Shown piece after piece: positions 55,497-64,000 of a stretch of DNA of 64,000 bases; the stretch's first letter is position 1, and every line of letters begins with the position of its first letter. Where the stretch lies: positions 1-64,000 of the forward strand of contig JAJFUH010000018.1 in the NCBI GenBank assembly GCA_021372535.1, read 5' to 3'. Origin of the DNA: a bacterium. Lineage in GTDB: Bacteria > Latescibacterota > Latescibacteria > Latescibacterales > Latescibacteraceae. The translations under genes and the position numbers were made by a program. The notes under the pieces were generated by a model. That model was not told the origin of the DNA, searched no databases, and worked only from the letters and a program-made list of their open reading frames with translations.

Positions 55497-57686
55497 CTGA
55501 ACCGGATACTGGATTTACAAGCGCTCAACCCCGAGCAACGGGAAGCTGTGGAGCATGTTGCCGGACCGACACTGGTGCTTGCCGGCGCCGGAAGCGGTAA
55601 AACGCGTGTACTGACCTATAAAATCGCCCACCTTGTCTCGCAGGGAGTCAAACCCTGGCGTATTCTCGCGGTTACCTTTACCAACAAGGCTGCCCGCGAG
55701 ATGGTCGAGCGGGTGGAACATCTACTCGAAATACCTTCCCGTGACCTCTGGATCGGCACATTCCACGGCATCTGTGTGCGCATCATCCGCCGTGAAGCCG
55801 ACCGGTGGGGATTCCGCCGCGATTTCACCATCTACGACCGTGACGATCAGGCCTCGGTGGTAAAAAAAGTGCTCAGGGAAATGGGGCTGAAAGCCGAGGG
55901 CCCCTACACCCCTTCACGGATTATCGGCGTTATTGGCAAGGCCAAGAACGGCGGCGTCTCGCCGGATACGTTCCTCGAATTTGTCACCGGGCCGGATGCG
56001 CCGTTCCTTGAAAAAGTCTACCGCCGGTATGAAGCGCTGCTGCGTGAAGCGGGGGCGTTCGATTTCGACGATCTCCTCCTTGTCCCCGTGGATAAGTTCG
56101 GGAAAGACCCGGGATGTCTCGCCGAATGGCAGAACCGCTTCAGCTATATCCTCGTGGACGAGTACCAGGATACGAATATTGTCCAGTACCGCCTTATGAA
56201 GCTCCTCTCCGGTAATGCGGGCAATGTGACCGTGGTGGGCGACGATGACCAGTCGATATACAGTTGGCGCGGCGCCGATATCCGTAACATCCTCGAATTT
56301 GAACGGGAGTTCCGGAATGTAAAAACCGTGCGTCTCGAAAAAAATTACCGTTCCACCGCAACCATTCTCAACGCCGCAAACGCCGTGGTCGCCCATAACG
56401 AGTCGCGGATGAGCAAACGTCTGTGGACAGACGGGCCCGAGGGTCAGAAGGTCATGCTCTTCGAATGCCCCGATGACCGTGAGGAGGCCAACAGGGTAAT
56501 CTCTTCGATCGAGCACGAACGTACCGAAAACGGCTTCAGGCTCAGGGATTTTGTGATCCTCTACCGTACCAATGCCCAGTCGCGCCTGTTCGAGGATGTT
56601 CTCCGGCGGCGCGGCCTGCCCTATGTGATTGTCGGGGGTACGCGGTTTTACGAGCGGATGGAGATCAAGGATATCCTCGCCTATCTCCGTATCGTCGCCA
56701 ATCCCGGCGACTCGGTCAGTTTCGAGCGGGCGATCACCACGCCGCGCCGCGGTATCGGCCCGAAAACCATCGAGATGATCGAACAATTCGCCGCCCGTAA
56801 CCATGTCACGCTTCTCGATGCACTCGCCCGCGCCGGCGAATATCTCGGCGGAGTGACGGGGAAAAAAACCTCCGAGTTTTACGCGATTCTGCAAACGGCT
56901 GCCGAAATGCGGGCGGAGAAGAAAAAGCTCGATGAAATAGCCCAGGCAATCATCGAGCGGACGGGATACGAGCTTTACCTGAGAGAAGAGTATCAGGAAA
57001 ATGCGGATGACCGGGTCGAAAACATAAACGAACTTGTCACCGCAATGGGCGAATTTGTGTGCGAGACGGGCGAGGATCCGCTTTCGAGCTACCTCGCGGA
57101 GGTTTCCCTTGTTGCGGATGTCGACACATGGGACGAGAACAGCGAAGCGGTAACGCTCATGACCCTGCATTCCGCAAAGGGACTCGAATTCTCATCGGTG
57201 TACATCGCCGGAGTCGAGTATGGCCTGTTTCCGCTTTCGAGAGCTTTGGAGAGCGACGCCGAGCTGGAAGAGGAGCGCCGTCTCTTTTATGTGGGCATTA
57301 CGAGGGCGAAAAAGCTTCTCCATGTAAGCTACGCGCAAAACCGTCTCAGGTATGGTTCGTTCGGCGGGGGAGCATCCCTTTTTATCGATGAGCTGCCGAA
57401 GGAACTCATCGATTTCGAGCTGGTGCGGTCTTTTCATGCACCGCCGAAACAGCGGGCGGAGAAACCCCGTAAGAAGATATGGGACTTCGAGGATTATTCC
57501 CAGGAAATTCCCGAACACGCCGAGGAAGGCGCTTTCGGCGTGGGCGACTTCGTCCTTCATCCCAGCTTCGGCAGGGGCAGGATAACCGAAGCGAGCGGCT
57601 CCGGGGATGCGCTTATACTGACCATACTTTTCGGGGCAAAAAAGAAAAAGATCATGGCGAAATTCGCGAAACTGAAACGAGCATGA
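55497..57686 (+). CDS. pcrA: UvrD/PcrA-type ATP-dependent DNA helicase
   Basis: The product is about 730 aa. Helicase motifs are visible: Q motif (LNPEQREAV), Walker A LVLAGAGSGKT, VTFTNKAAREM, DEYQDTN, GDDDQSIYSWRGA, YRSTATIL, VTLMTLHSAKGLEF, and ITRAKKLLHVSYA, with a PcrA-like C-terminal segment FVLHPSFGRGRI. It unwinds DNA 3' to 5' in repair and removes RecA. Translation from the first ATG/GTG in frame (GTG 55548) would drop the conserved Q motif. The frame extends back to 55485. The only codon with a suitable ribosome binding site (AAGGA at 55483) is a CTG at 55497, so the start is non-canonical or there is a small indel. Confidence 0.9.
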   Translation: MNRILDLQALNPEQREAVEHVAGPTLVLAGAGSGKTRVLTYKIAHLVSQGVKPWRILAVTFTNKAAREMVERVEHLLEIPSRDLWIGTFHGICVRIIRREADRWGFRRDFTIYDRDDQASVVKKVLREMGLKAEGPYTPSRIIGVIGKAKNGGVSPDTFLEFVTGPDAPFLEKVYRRYEALLREAGAFDFDDLLLVPVDKFGKDPGCLAEWQNRFSYILVDEYQDTNIVQYRLMKLLSGNAGNVTVVGDDDQSIYSWRGADIRNILEFEREFRNVKTVRLEKNYRSTATILNAANAVVAHNESRMSKRLWTDGPEGQKVMLFECPDDREEANRVISSIEHERTENGFRLRDFVILYRTNAQSRLFEDVLRRRGLPYVIVGGTRFYERMEIKDILAYLRIVANPGDSVSFERAITTPRRGIGPKTIEMIEQFAARNHVTLLDALARAGEYLGGVTGKKTSEFYAILQTAAEMRAEKKKLDEIAQAIIERTGYELYLREEYQENADDRVENINELVTAMGEFVCETGEDPLSSYLAEVSLVADVDTWDENSEAVTLMTLHSAKGLEFSSVYIAGVEYGLFPLSRALESDAELEEERRLFYVGITRAKKLLHVSYAQNRLRYGSFGGGASLFIDELPKELIDFELVRSFHAPPKQRAEKPRKKIWDFEDYSQEIPEHAEEGAFGVGDFVLHPSFGRGRITEASGSGDALILTILFGAKKKKIMAKFAKLKRA

Positions 57687-57702
57687 AATTTTTTTTTGAT
57701 GA

Positions 57703-58017
57703 ACCACGGAGACACGGAGAATATTAAGAGATAACGATGCTTAATGCAGAAGATTTAACAGAAAAGATAATCGGGTTATTCAATTGGTGCATAAAACTTA
57801 CGAATGTGATTTTTACGCGTTAAAGTGTCATTCCCGTGAAAACGGGAATCCATCATCTATTGTTAATGACATAACGATGTTAATACTGGATTCCCAATTC
57901 ACTTCGTTCTTGGGAATGACAATACTCTTAAAATAAATTGGTGATTATGCGCTAATTGAATAACCAGATATTATATTTTTACTCCGTGTTCTCCGTGTCT
58001 CCGTGGTTAATTATATG
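57703..58017. repeat. shared 17-bp repeats flanking the second MITE-like copy
   Basis: ACCACGGAGACACGGAG (57703-57719) and its inverse CTCCGTGTCTCCGTGGT (57991-58007) flank the 187-bp-type element. A direct copy of the latter lies at 14775-14791. Nested position suggests the element inserted between the two arms. Confidence 0.55.
57776..57963. mobile_element. 188-bp MITE-like element, copy 2 (inverted)
   Basis: Ends TTATTCAATTGGTGCATAA and TTATGCGCTAATTGAATAA are inverted repeats with 2 mismatches in 19. The body matches the reverse complement of 37004-37190 closely, including GTCATTCCCGTGAAAACGGG and ACTTCGTTCTTGGGAATGAC. Confidence 0.75.
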
Positions 58018-58080
58018 TATTTTTCAGTTATATGGCAAATTGTGAACGGAAATCATACATTCATGTAACAAGGAGTTACG

Positions 58081-58368
58081 ATGGCGGTAACGAAAAAAGA
58101 TGTGGACACTGTCGCCTCGCTTGCCCGTCTCAGCTTTACCGATAAAGAAAAAGAAGATCTCCTGGGCACGCTCAACAGCATACTCGAGTATTTTGACAAA
58201 CTCTCCGAGCTCGATACCGCGAATGTCGAACCGCTGACCCACATTCTTCCCATTCAGAACGTGATGCGCGAGGACGAGGTTCAGCCTTCCCTCGGCCAGG
58301 AAACGGCGCTTATGAACGCTCCGAAACATGCCCGCGGGCATTTTGTCATCCCGAAGGTGATCGAATAA
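58081..58368 (+). CDS. gatC: Asp/Glu-tRNA amidotransferase subunit C
   Basis: The 95-aa product is GatC: DTVASLARLSFTDKE, LNSILEYFDKLSELDTANVE and a C-terminal FVIPKVIE. It holds GatA and GatB together in the complex that converts Glu-tRNA-Gln or Asp-tRNA-Asn. gatA and gatB are not in this window, so the operon is split here. AAGGAG precedes the ATG. Confidence 0.92.
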   Translation: MAVTKKDVDTVASLARLSFTDKEKEDLLGTLNSILEYFDKLSELDTANVEPLTHILPIQNVMREDEVQPSLGQETALMNAPKHARGHFVIPKVIE

Positions 58369-58481
58369 TCGAAACGGAAACGGCGAGCAGGTGATAACCG
58401 GATTTTTATTTGCTTCCCGGATACAGTATATATTTTCATTACGATTCCCATATTCCAGAAAAAAACCGGAGGAGAAACGAT

Positions 58482-58865
58482 ATGGACAATAAAAAAGCGG
58501 TGAGAACGGACGCTGCACCGGCGCCTGTAGGTCCCTATTCACAGGCGGTTGTAGCCGGGGAGCTCGTGTTCTGCTCCGGTCAGCTGGCGTTCGATCCCGT
58601 GACGGGAACTCTCGAAACCGGCGACATCGAACGTGAAACATCACGGGTCATGGAAAACCTGAAAGCGGTGCTCGATGCGGCGGGATGTTCGTTCGACAAC
58701 GTTGTGAAAACGACGATTTTTCTGCGGTCGATGGATGATTTCGGTAAGGTGAACGGTGTCTACGGGAGGTATTTCAAGGATGTTCCCCCGGCGCGGTCCA
58801 CGGTGCAGGTTGGCCGTCTCCCAAAGGATGCGAATGTCGAAATCGAGTGTATAGCCGTCAAATAA
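58482..58865 (+). CDS. ridA: RidA family deaminase
   Basis: The 127-aa product is a RidA/YjgF protein with GPYSQAVVAGELVFCSGQ, MENLKAVLDAAGC and PARSTVQVGRLPKDANVEIE containing the catalytic Arg. It hydrolyses reactive 2-aminoacrylate-type enamines and imines. The start at 58482 follows GGAGGAG. Confidence 0.93.
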   Translation: MDNKKAVRTDAAPAPVGPYSQAVVAGELVFCSGQLAFDPVTGTLETGDIERETSRVMENLKAVLDAAGCSFDNVVKTTIFLRSMDDFGKVNGVYGRYFKDVPPARSTVQVGRLPKDANVEIECIAVK

Positions 58866-58905
58866 TAGTATCCACTTTTCGGCGGTCGGTGGGAAAGTAT
58901 ATCGT

Positions 58906-60627
58906 ATGAAAGTTCGACTGGCAGACAGTGCGGGTTTCTGCATGGGAGTCCGCAAGGCCATGGATACCGTGCTCGATGAAGCCCGCGGGAAAACGGTCAC
59001 TTACACGCTCGGCCCGCTTATCCATAATCCCCAGGCGCTGGAAATGCTCGAATCGCGCCATGTATTCATTACGGACAGGATTGACGGCTCTCTCAGGGGA
59101 AAGACCGTGGTCATCCGCGCTCATGGTGTCCCTCCGTCGTCGTACAAACAGCTCAGGGATGTCGGCGCATTCATCGTCGATGCAACCTGTCCGAAAGTCC
59201 TCCGCAGCCAGAAAACCATCGAGAAATACTACGCGCGGGGGTATTCCATCGTTATTGTCGGCGACCGCGGACATGCAGAAATCGATGCGCTCGTCGGAAT
59301 TACCGACAACAACGCCGTGGTTGTGGAAAACCTCGACGAGGCACAAAAACTCCCCCATATGGAAAAAGTCTGCATCGTGGCGCAGACAACCATCAATATC
59401 CCGCTCTATAAGGAAGTCTCCGAAGAAATCTGCCGTCACGCCGACGAGTGCCATGTCGCCAATACGGTCTGTTCTTCGACAGAACGCCGTCAGGCGGACG
59501 TCCGTAAACTCGCCGAACATACCGATGCCACGGTCGTGGTCGGCGGGAGAAACAGCGCCAACACCAAGCGGCTCGCGGAAATATCACAGGAACTCGGTCA
59601 GCCGACCTACCTTATCGAGGACGCTTTAGAGCTCGACATGGAGGAGCTCTCGCAGTTCAACGAGATCGGTGTCACCGCCGGGGCGTCGACTCCGAACTGG
59701 GTAATCCAGCAGGTCGTCGATACCATCACCGGGTACTCTCCCGTACCGCGTAAGAGCATCGTGGGATTCTTCATGAGTCTCGCCTACCTTCTCATCGAGG
59801 GTAATTTTATCCTCTGCGCCGGGGCGGCGGTGCTCACTTTTGCAATGAGTCTTTTCATGGCTATCCCGCTCTATCCGCATTTCATACTGATGTCGTTCTT
59901 TTACCTCTTCCCGCTCCATGCGGTGAACAAGTACCTTGAGATCAACTGGAAACATATCGCTATGACCAGCCGCGCGCCTGTTCTCAGGCTGTACTGGCGG
60001 ATTTTTCTCGGTATCGCCATCGCCTCAGCCCTGATATCGCTCGGCATCGCCCGTTATGCGGGGGCATTCATATTTATCATCGTTGCGGTTTCATACCTTC
60101 TTGGCGGTCTGTACAGTGTCAGGGTGATCCCTGCGGAATGGAAATTCAGGTTCAAATCCCTCCGCGACATACCCGGATCGAAAGACACCATGATTGCGAC
60201 CGCATGGACCTTCGCCACAATAGTGCTGCCCATCATATACCACGGTGTATTTCCGGGACTGTCCGCCATCGTGGGGGGGATATTCGCGTTTGTCCTCGTT
60301 TTCAGCCGCGCCACCATGCTTGCTATCGGGGGCATCGAATCTGACAAGGTAGTGGGGCTCGAAACTATACCGATCCTCATCGGGCGGTCGGCAAGCCTGA
60401 AACTTCTGTACGCGGTCAACAGCCTGCTTGCGCTCGGAATAGTCATCTGCGCCGTTACGGGTCTCCTGCCGGCGCATTCTGTGGCAATGATCGTACCGGT
60501 CGTCTATGTGATTTCACTCATACGGCCGGTCAGCAGAAAGGGGCATTTTTTCAGGCTCTATCACCAGGTGGCGATTGACACCGCCTTTTTTCTCACCGGT
60601 ATCGTGGCATTCCTCTTCCTGAGGTAA
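58906..60627 (+). CDS. ispH: IspH fused to a UbiA-like membrane domain
   Basis: Residues 1 to about 280 are IspH (LytB): Cys 12 (FCMGV), Cys 95 (TCPKV) and Cys 189 (VCSST) hold the [4Fe-4S] cluster, with ASTPNW near the end. IspH forms IPP and DMAPP in the final MEP step. Residues about 285-573 are a hydrophobic domain of about 8-9 helices resembling UbiA prenyltransferases. A PGSKDTMIATAW segment fits the second UbiA motif. The first Asp-rich NDxxDxxxD motif is replaced by VNKYLEIN, so prenyl transfer may be changed or lost. The fusion is continuous, with no stop between the halves. Confidence 0.9.
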   Translation: MKVRLADSAGFCMGVRKAMDTVLDEARGKTVTYTLGPLIHNPQALEMLESRHVFITDRIDGSLRGKTVVIRAHGVPPSSYKQLRDVGAFIVDATCPKVLRSQKTIEKYYARGYSIVIVGDRGHAEIDALVGITDNNAVVVENLDEAQKLPHMEKVCIVAQTTINIPLYKEVSEEICRHADECHVANTVCSSTERRQADVRKLAEHTDATVVVGGRNSANTKRLAEISQELGQPTYLIEDALELDMEELSQFNEIGVTAGASTPNWVIQQVVDTITGYSPVPRKSIVGFFMSLAYLLIEGNFILCAGAAVLTFAMSLFMAIPLYPHFILMSFFYLFPLHAVNKYLEINWKHIAMTSRAPVLRLYWRIFLGIAIASALISLGIARYAGAFIFIIVAVSYLLGGLYSVRVIPAEWKFRFKSLRDIPGSKDTMIATAWTFATIVLPIIYHGVFPGLSAIVGGIFAFVLVFSRATMLAIGGIESDKVVGLETIPILIGRSASLKLLYAVNSLLALGIVICAVTGLLPAHSVAMIVPVVYVISLIRPVSRKGHFFRLYHQVAIDTAFFLTGIVAFLFLR

Positions 60628-60676
60628 CAGACAATTATCAAACGATTTTCCTCTGTATCAAATTTTCCCCCTTTTA

Positions 60677-60781
60677 TTATTGCTCCGGCGAATAAATATC
60701 GATCCTAATATTAAAAATAGATGCCGAATCAAGTTCGGCATGACGTCATCCGATGTCACTGTTTATTCACCGGAGCAATAA
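60677..60781. repeat. 105-bp palindromic dispersed element, copy A
   Basis: Ends TTATTGCTCCGGCGAATAAA and TTTATTCACCGGAGCAATAA are inverted repeats differing at one base. The middle has GCCGAATCAAGTTCGGC hairpin. It is non-coding. Confidence 0.7.
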
Positions 60782-60910
60782 CAGAACACAGATTTTCGAG
60801 AGTTTTATTTTTTTTATCTTTTTGGGCGTTAACATTTAATAATTACTAAAGATAGTACAAATAATATGTTATATAAATTTGTGTCTTTGTGGTTAAATAT
60901 TTTCATGAAT

Positions 60911-60946
60911 AACTCCCATGACCATCCATGGTCACAACGTAGGATG
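60911..60946. repeat. 36-bp repeat shared with 14700-14735
   Basis: AACTCCCATGACCATCCATG and following bases match AACTCTCATAACCATCATTG at 14700 with a few changes. Both lie in repeat-rich gaps. Confidence 0.5.
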
Positions 60947-61075
60947 GTAAATGAATGCAGGCTGCATATGGATTCCCGATTAATGATTCGGGAATGACGG
61001 CGTTACAAGAACTCCCGGCACGAGGACGGAGCAACAGCACCGGGAACCGTAGATGTATTTTCAGATAAATCCGGG

Positions 61076-61180
61076 TTATTGCTCCGGCGAATAAATAATG
61101 ATATTAATATCTGGAAAAGATGCTGAAACAAGTTCGGCATGACACAATCCGATGTCACTCTTTAACCGCCGAAGCAATAA
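61076..61180. repeat. 105-bp palindromic dispersed element, copy B
   Basis: Same left end TTATTGCTCCGGCGAATAAA; right end GCCGAAGCAATAA. Includes AAGTTCGGCATGACACAATC. Lies 295 bases from copy A. Confidence 0.7.
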
Positions 61181-61309
61181 TAAATCCCACTCTTTTAAAG
61201 CTTGACATTTACCCGGGACAACAATAATTTCAAAGTACTGTACATTATGCTATGATTTTCAGATACCATAATAACGGGTTCCTCTAATAATTCATTATTG
61301 GTGAGCGTA

Positions 61310-61413
61310 TTATTGCTCCGGCGGATAAATAATGATACCAATAGCAGGAATAGATGCCGAAACAAGTTCGGCATGACGTCATCCGATATCACTGTTTAAT
61401 CGCCGAAGCAATA
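61310..61413. repeat. 105-bp palindromic dispersed element, copy C
   Basis: TTATTGCTCCGGCGGATAAA to CGCCGAAGCAATA. Includes AAGTTCGGCATGACGTCATC. It ends about 47 bases before the next gene. Confidence 0.7.
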
Positions 61414-61460
61414 TAATAAGTTACTTTTTTCTTAAAGCCCCCTTCCGGCAGAATGTTCGA

Positions 61461-62174
61461 ATGCTGACCTCTGTTTTCAGAACCACAGGCCTCGTTATCG
61501 TGGCAGGCATTCTTTTCGGTTTCCTGCTTCGTTCCCATTTTACCGGCGAATCCGACGGACATCACATAATCAAGACATGCACCGGACATTTTACCGGTCA
61601 GGGAGACCATAACAGCATCATCCTTTTTGCGCCTGTCAAAGGAACAACCGACAGTAACTACATCGCCGTCTTCCGCGGTGAGGGCAGAAACCGTGCCCTT
61701 CTCTGGAAAAGCCCGCCCGCACCGGTATGGGATATCTTCCTCAGCGATATCGACAGCGACGGGTGTGATGAGCTGGCGCTGTGCCTCTATAAATCGGAAC
61801 CGCACGATCCGCACAAGGACAACCGTCTCCAGATTTACTCCTGGGAACAGGATGGTGTCCATGCACTGTGGCGGGGAACATACCTGAGCAAACCCTTTGT
61901 GTTTGTAACATTCGGGGATGTCAGCGGCGACGATACACAGGAGCTGATCTCCGTTGAACGGGGCCGTCAGCACCCCGATAAACTATTCCTGTCCGTCTAT
62001 CGCTGGAACGGTTTCGGATTCGACCTTATCTCGGATACCGGGCTGCCGGGGATGCCGGATACGGTACGGGTTTTCCGCTGCAATGGTGACAGTCGGCCCG
62101 AGATAGAGCTGACCATACAGAAATCGACCGAACGATATTATCTTATTGATACATTCCTGAAAAAAAGGGGATAA
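61461..62174 (+). CDS. membrane-anchored protein with FG-GAP/VCBS-like repeats
   Basis: The 237-aa product has an N-terminal membrane segment (about 8-24) and then beta-rich repeats with acidic turns (FLSDIDSDGCDELALCLY, TFGDVSGDDTQELISVE, FRCNGDSRPEIELTI), the pattern of FG-GAP/VCBS propeller blades that bind calcium. Likely periplasmic or surface located. It overlaps no gene and ends one base before the TolB/DUF3160 gene, probably cotranscribed. Confidence 0.6.
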   Translation: MLTSVFRTTGLVIVAGILFGFLLRSHFTGESDGHHIIKTCTGHFTGQGDHNSIILFAPVKGTTDSNYIAVFRGEGRNRALLWKSPPAPVWDIFLSDIDSDGCDELALCLYKSEPHDPHKDNRLQIYSWEQDGVHALWRGTYLSKPFVFVTFGDVSGDDTQELISVERGRQHPDKLFLSVYRWNGFGFDLISDTGLPGMPDTVRVFRCNGDSRPEIELTIQKSTERYYLIDTFLKKRG

Positions 62175-62175
62175 C

Positions 62176-64000
62176 ATGAAAAAATGGCTGATAACGATCT
62201 CCGTATTTTTCGCCTGCGCCGCGCTGGGCTGGTGGCTTCATGCGTATATAACCGGGCCACATGAAACGGAGACGGTCACATCCGGAGCCGAGGTCAAGGA
62301 ACCCGAATCACTGTCTGCCCCGGAAACGTCTTTGCCAACTGAAAAACAGAATACTGAGATCGAGGGAGTGAAAGCCGGAGATACGGAAGCCCGGAATGCA
62401 TCGCCGGAACTCACATCACGGATGGCGTATGCATCGATAGCCCTCAGCCCGTTCAGGCACCGGTTTTCCATCGAGCCTGTATCGGAAAAAATCCTCGATG
62501 CCACTGCACGGCTGTCCGGCCTTTCCTCGCCGCAGGTTTCCCCGGACGGGAAGCGGATCGTTTTCGCCTCCGGCAGTGAAGGAAGCCACGATATCTGGCT
62601 CATCGACCTATCGGGTGAAAACCTGACGCAGATTACCCGGAGCCCGGCGGACGAGATCGATCCCTCCTGGATGAGTGACGGGAAAAGAATCGTCTATTCC
62701 TCGAACGAAACGGGGACTTATGAGCTCCGGATCATGAACGCCGACGGTTCCGGCAGCCATCAGATCACATCCGATGAAACGTACAGGAAATCCCATCCGC
62801 GCTGCTCTCCGATCATCTGGGGGAATTACCTCCCACATAAAATGTATAAGGAAAACACCATTCTTTACAATGCAGAGAATGATGGAACAAGCGGCATATG
62901 GATTGTTGGCGAGGACGGCGCCTTACCCACTCCTGTAATGGCTGATACGGTGGACGGTGAAAACTATGCATATGCCGAGTGGTCGCCTCATGGACTCACC
63001 TGCGTCTACACCGGCGAGCAAAACGGGAGAACAAGAATCTGCCAGGGGTGGAAGGGCGAAGATTACGGCTGGAAAAGGAGCGGCTTTCAGGCGATGGATA
63101 TTGAAAGCGGTGCATGCTGCCCCGCGTTTATCCCGAACGGGACAAAACTGACCTTTCTCAATCCGGAAAAAGATGGCCAATCGGTTTTTTACTGTTCGGT
63201 GGACGGCTCCGATGCCGGTATAATCACCCTTAAACATACAGTAAGAGGCAATATTGCATGGTCTCCGGACGGCACCCGTTTCGTCCATGTAACCACGGTA
63301 AACGGGAGGGAATGTCTTGCCGTTCAGCAGGTGTACTATCCCCTCCAGGATGTGACCAACCTGTGGCAGTACAGTGATTATTCGCCGCGGATGATAGACC
63401 TCCTCGAAAAGAACCGGTTCGCCGTCACCGCAAAAGAGCACGCGTTTTTCCACGACATGTATGAAATGTACAGCCGCTATTACTCGTTTCTCCTCACCTA
63501 CGGACTCCCCGTATTTATAACGACGGATACGACGCTCGAACTCTTTCATCTGTTCTTCGATTATACGCTCAGAACGCTCGAACAGGATACATTCTCCCCT
63601 CTCCTTATCCGACTGGTCGAAGGATGCCGGATTGAAACGGGGAAACTGCTGAAGAAGAGCGCATCTCCTGAGATGAAAGAGGACCTGTCGTTTCTCGAAA
63701 ACTATTTTTCGGTGGCCCGGGAACTCCTCTCGGAATCCCGTGGGAATACGAACAGCGCCGTTGCGGAAGAGCTTTCGCTCATAGAGCGCGGCGATGGAAC
63801 CGCCACATCGCCCGTGCTCGGCAGTACCATCGATTATACCCAGTTCACCGTACGGGGGCACTACACGAAAAACGAATCCCTGGGAAGGTACTTCCGGGCG
63901 CTCATGTGGCTCGGCACCGCACCGTTCAGAACACAGACGCCGGGCGATCCCCGGCAGGCCCGGCGCGAGACACGGCGGGCGCTTGTCATGACCCGCATAC
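62176..64000 (+). CDS. TolB-like propeller plus DUF3160 exported protein (3' end outside)
   Basis: The frame starts at ATG 62176 (AAGGGG upstream) and stays open to the window edge, giving 608 codons. An N-terminal anchor (about 4-27) is followed by a TolB-like beta-propeller (about 105-390), with SPQVSPDGKRIVFASG, IDPSWMSDGKRIVYSS and IAWSPDGTRFVH blades. From about residue 400 it enters a DUF3160 domain (FAVTAKEHAFFHDMYEMYSR, LPVFITTDTTLELFHLFFDY). DUF3160 has no established activity and often occurs in exported proteins. The full C-terminus is outside the window. Confidence 0.8.
   Translation, partial: MKKWLITISVFFACAALGWWLHAYITGPHETETVTSGAEVKEPESLSAPETSLPTEKQNTEIEGVKAGDTEARNASPELTSRMAYASIALSPFRHRFSIEPVSEKILDATARLSGLSSPQVSPDGKRIVFASGSEGSHDIWLIDLSGENLTQITRSPADEIDPSWMSDGKRIVYSSNETGTYELRIMNADGSGSHQITSDETYRKSHPRCSPIIWGNYLPHKMYKENTILYNAENDGTSGIWIVGEDGALPTPVMADTVDGENYAYAEWSPHGLTCVYTGEQNGRTRICQGWKGEDYGWKRSGFQAMDIESGACCPAFIPNGTKLTFLNPEKDGQSVFYCSVDGSDAGIITLKHTVRGNIAWSPDGTRFVHVTTVNGRECLAVQQVYYPLQDVTNLWQYSDYSPRMIDLLEKNRFAVTAKEHAFFHDMYEMYSRYYSFLLTYGLPVFITTDTTLELFHLFFDYTLRTLEQDTFSPLLIRLVEGCRIETGKLLKKSASPEMKEDLSFLENYFSVARELLSESRGNTNSAVAEELSLIERGDGTATSPVLGSTIDYTQFTVRGHYTKNESLGRYFRALMWLGTAPFRTQTPGDPRQARRETRRALVMTRI

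Overview
The window is bacterial chromosome from an uncultured-looking Gram-negative of the FCB superphylum (Fibrobacterota-Chlorobiota-Bacteroidota and allied candidate phyla). The evidence is an SprA-type type IX secretion (T9SS) translocon, three T9SS C-terminal sorting domains ending in the same MKMTLLK tail, the order rplM-rpsI-rpsB-tsf-pyrH-frr, and many lipoproteins. A PL10-like pectate lyase, DUF3160 and the sorting-domain style would fit a lineage such as Latescibacterota, but that is inference and no marker here fixes the phylum.

Layout. 1-1546: a polysaccharide-lyase locus on the minus strand, then tRNA-Thr. 2.0-9.8 kb: sprA, overlapping a glutaminyl-cyclase-like M28 lipoprotein and followed by a ComEA-like protein, behind a promoter with a CRP/FNR-like palindrome. 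9.9-12.9 kb: PilM and PilN/O-like pilus or secretion genes, rsmD, coaD. 13.2-21.2 kb: a GlcD-type flavoprotein, a DUF4424/TPR-like protein, leuC-leuD-like hydro-lyase plus icd, obg, dprA. 21.2-23.2 kb: an AT-rich island with three overlapping minus-strand genes (TIGR04255-like protein, a 59-codon gene, a 186-aa protein). 23.3-27.3 kb: ribosomal protein and translation-factor operon.

27.5-29.4 kb is a second AT-rich island holding what I read as a complete retron: a sigma70-like promoter with an inverted-repeat operator, a structured ncRNA of about 290 nt with candidate a1/a2, msr and msd parts, a small XRE-type HTH gene and a retron-type reverse transcriptase with NAxxH and VTG signatures. 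The RT reading frame is broken by one frameshift near its N-terminus. 29.4-35.9 kb: a T9SS cargo region with two paralogous secreted proteins, an orphan sorting-domain remnant, and a membrane-spanning regulator joining a CBM9-like domain to an AraC DNA-binding domain.

36-64 kb is mostly housekeeping and envelope functions: sfsA, a glutathione-peroxidase-like protein, a U32 protease-family protein, an MFS transporter, a PtsN-like EIIA, an acidic TPR protein with M24 peptidase, a double-thioredoxin DsbD-like protein, a DUF1848 protein, a large lipoprotein, a Nudix-ruvX-mltG-LysM-pcrA run, gatC, ridA, an IspH-UbiA-like fusion, and a TolB-like/DUF3160 protein cut by the window edge. Intergenic gaps carry at least two families of short palindromic, non-coding dispersed elements (about 187 bp with 20-bp terminal inverted repeats, and about 105 bp) and several shorter shared repeats.
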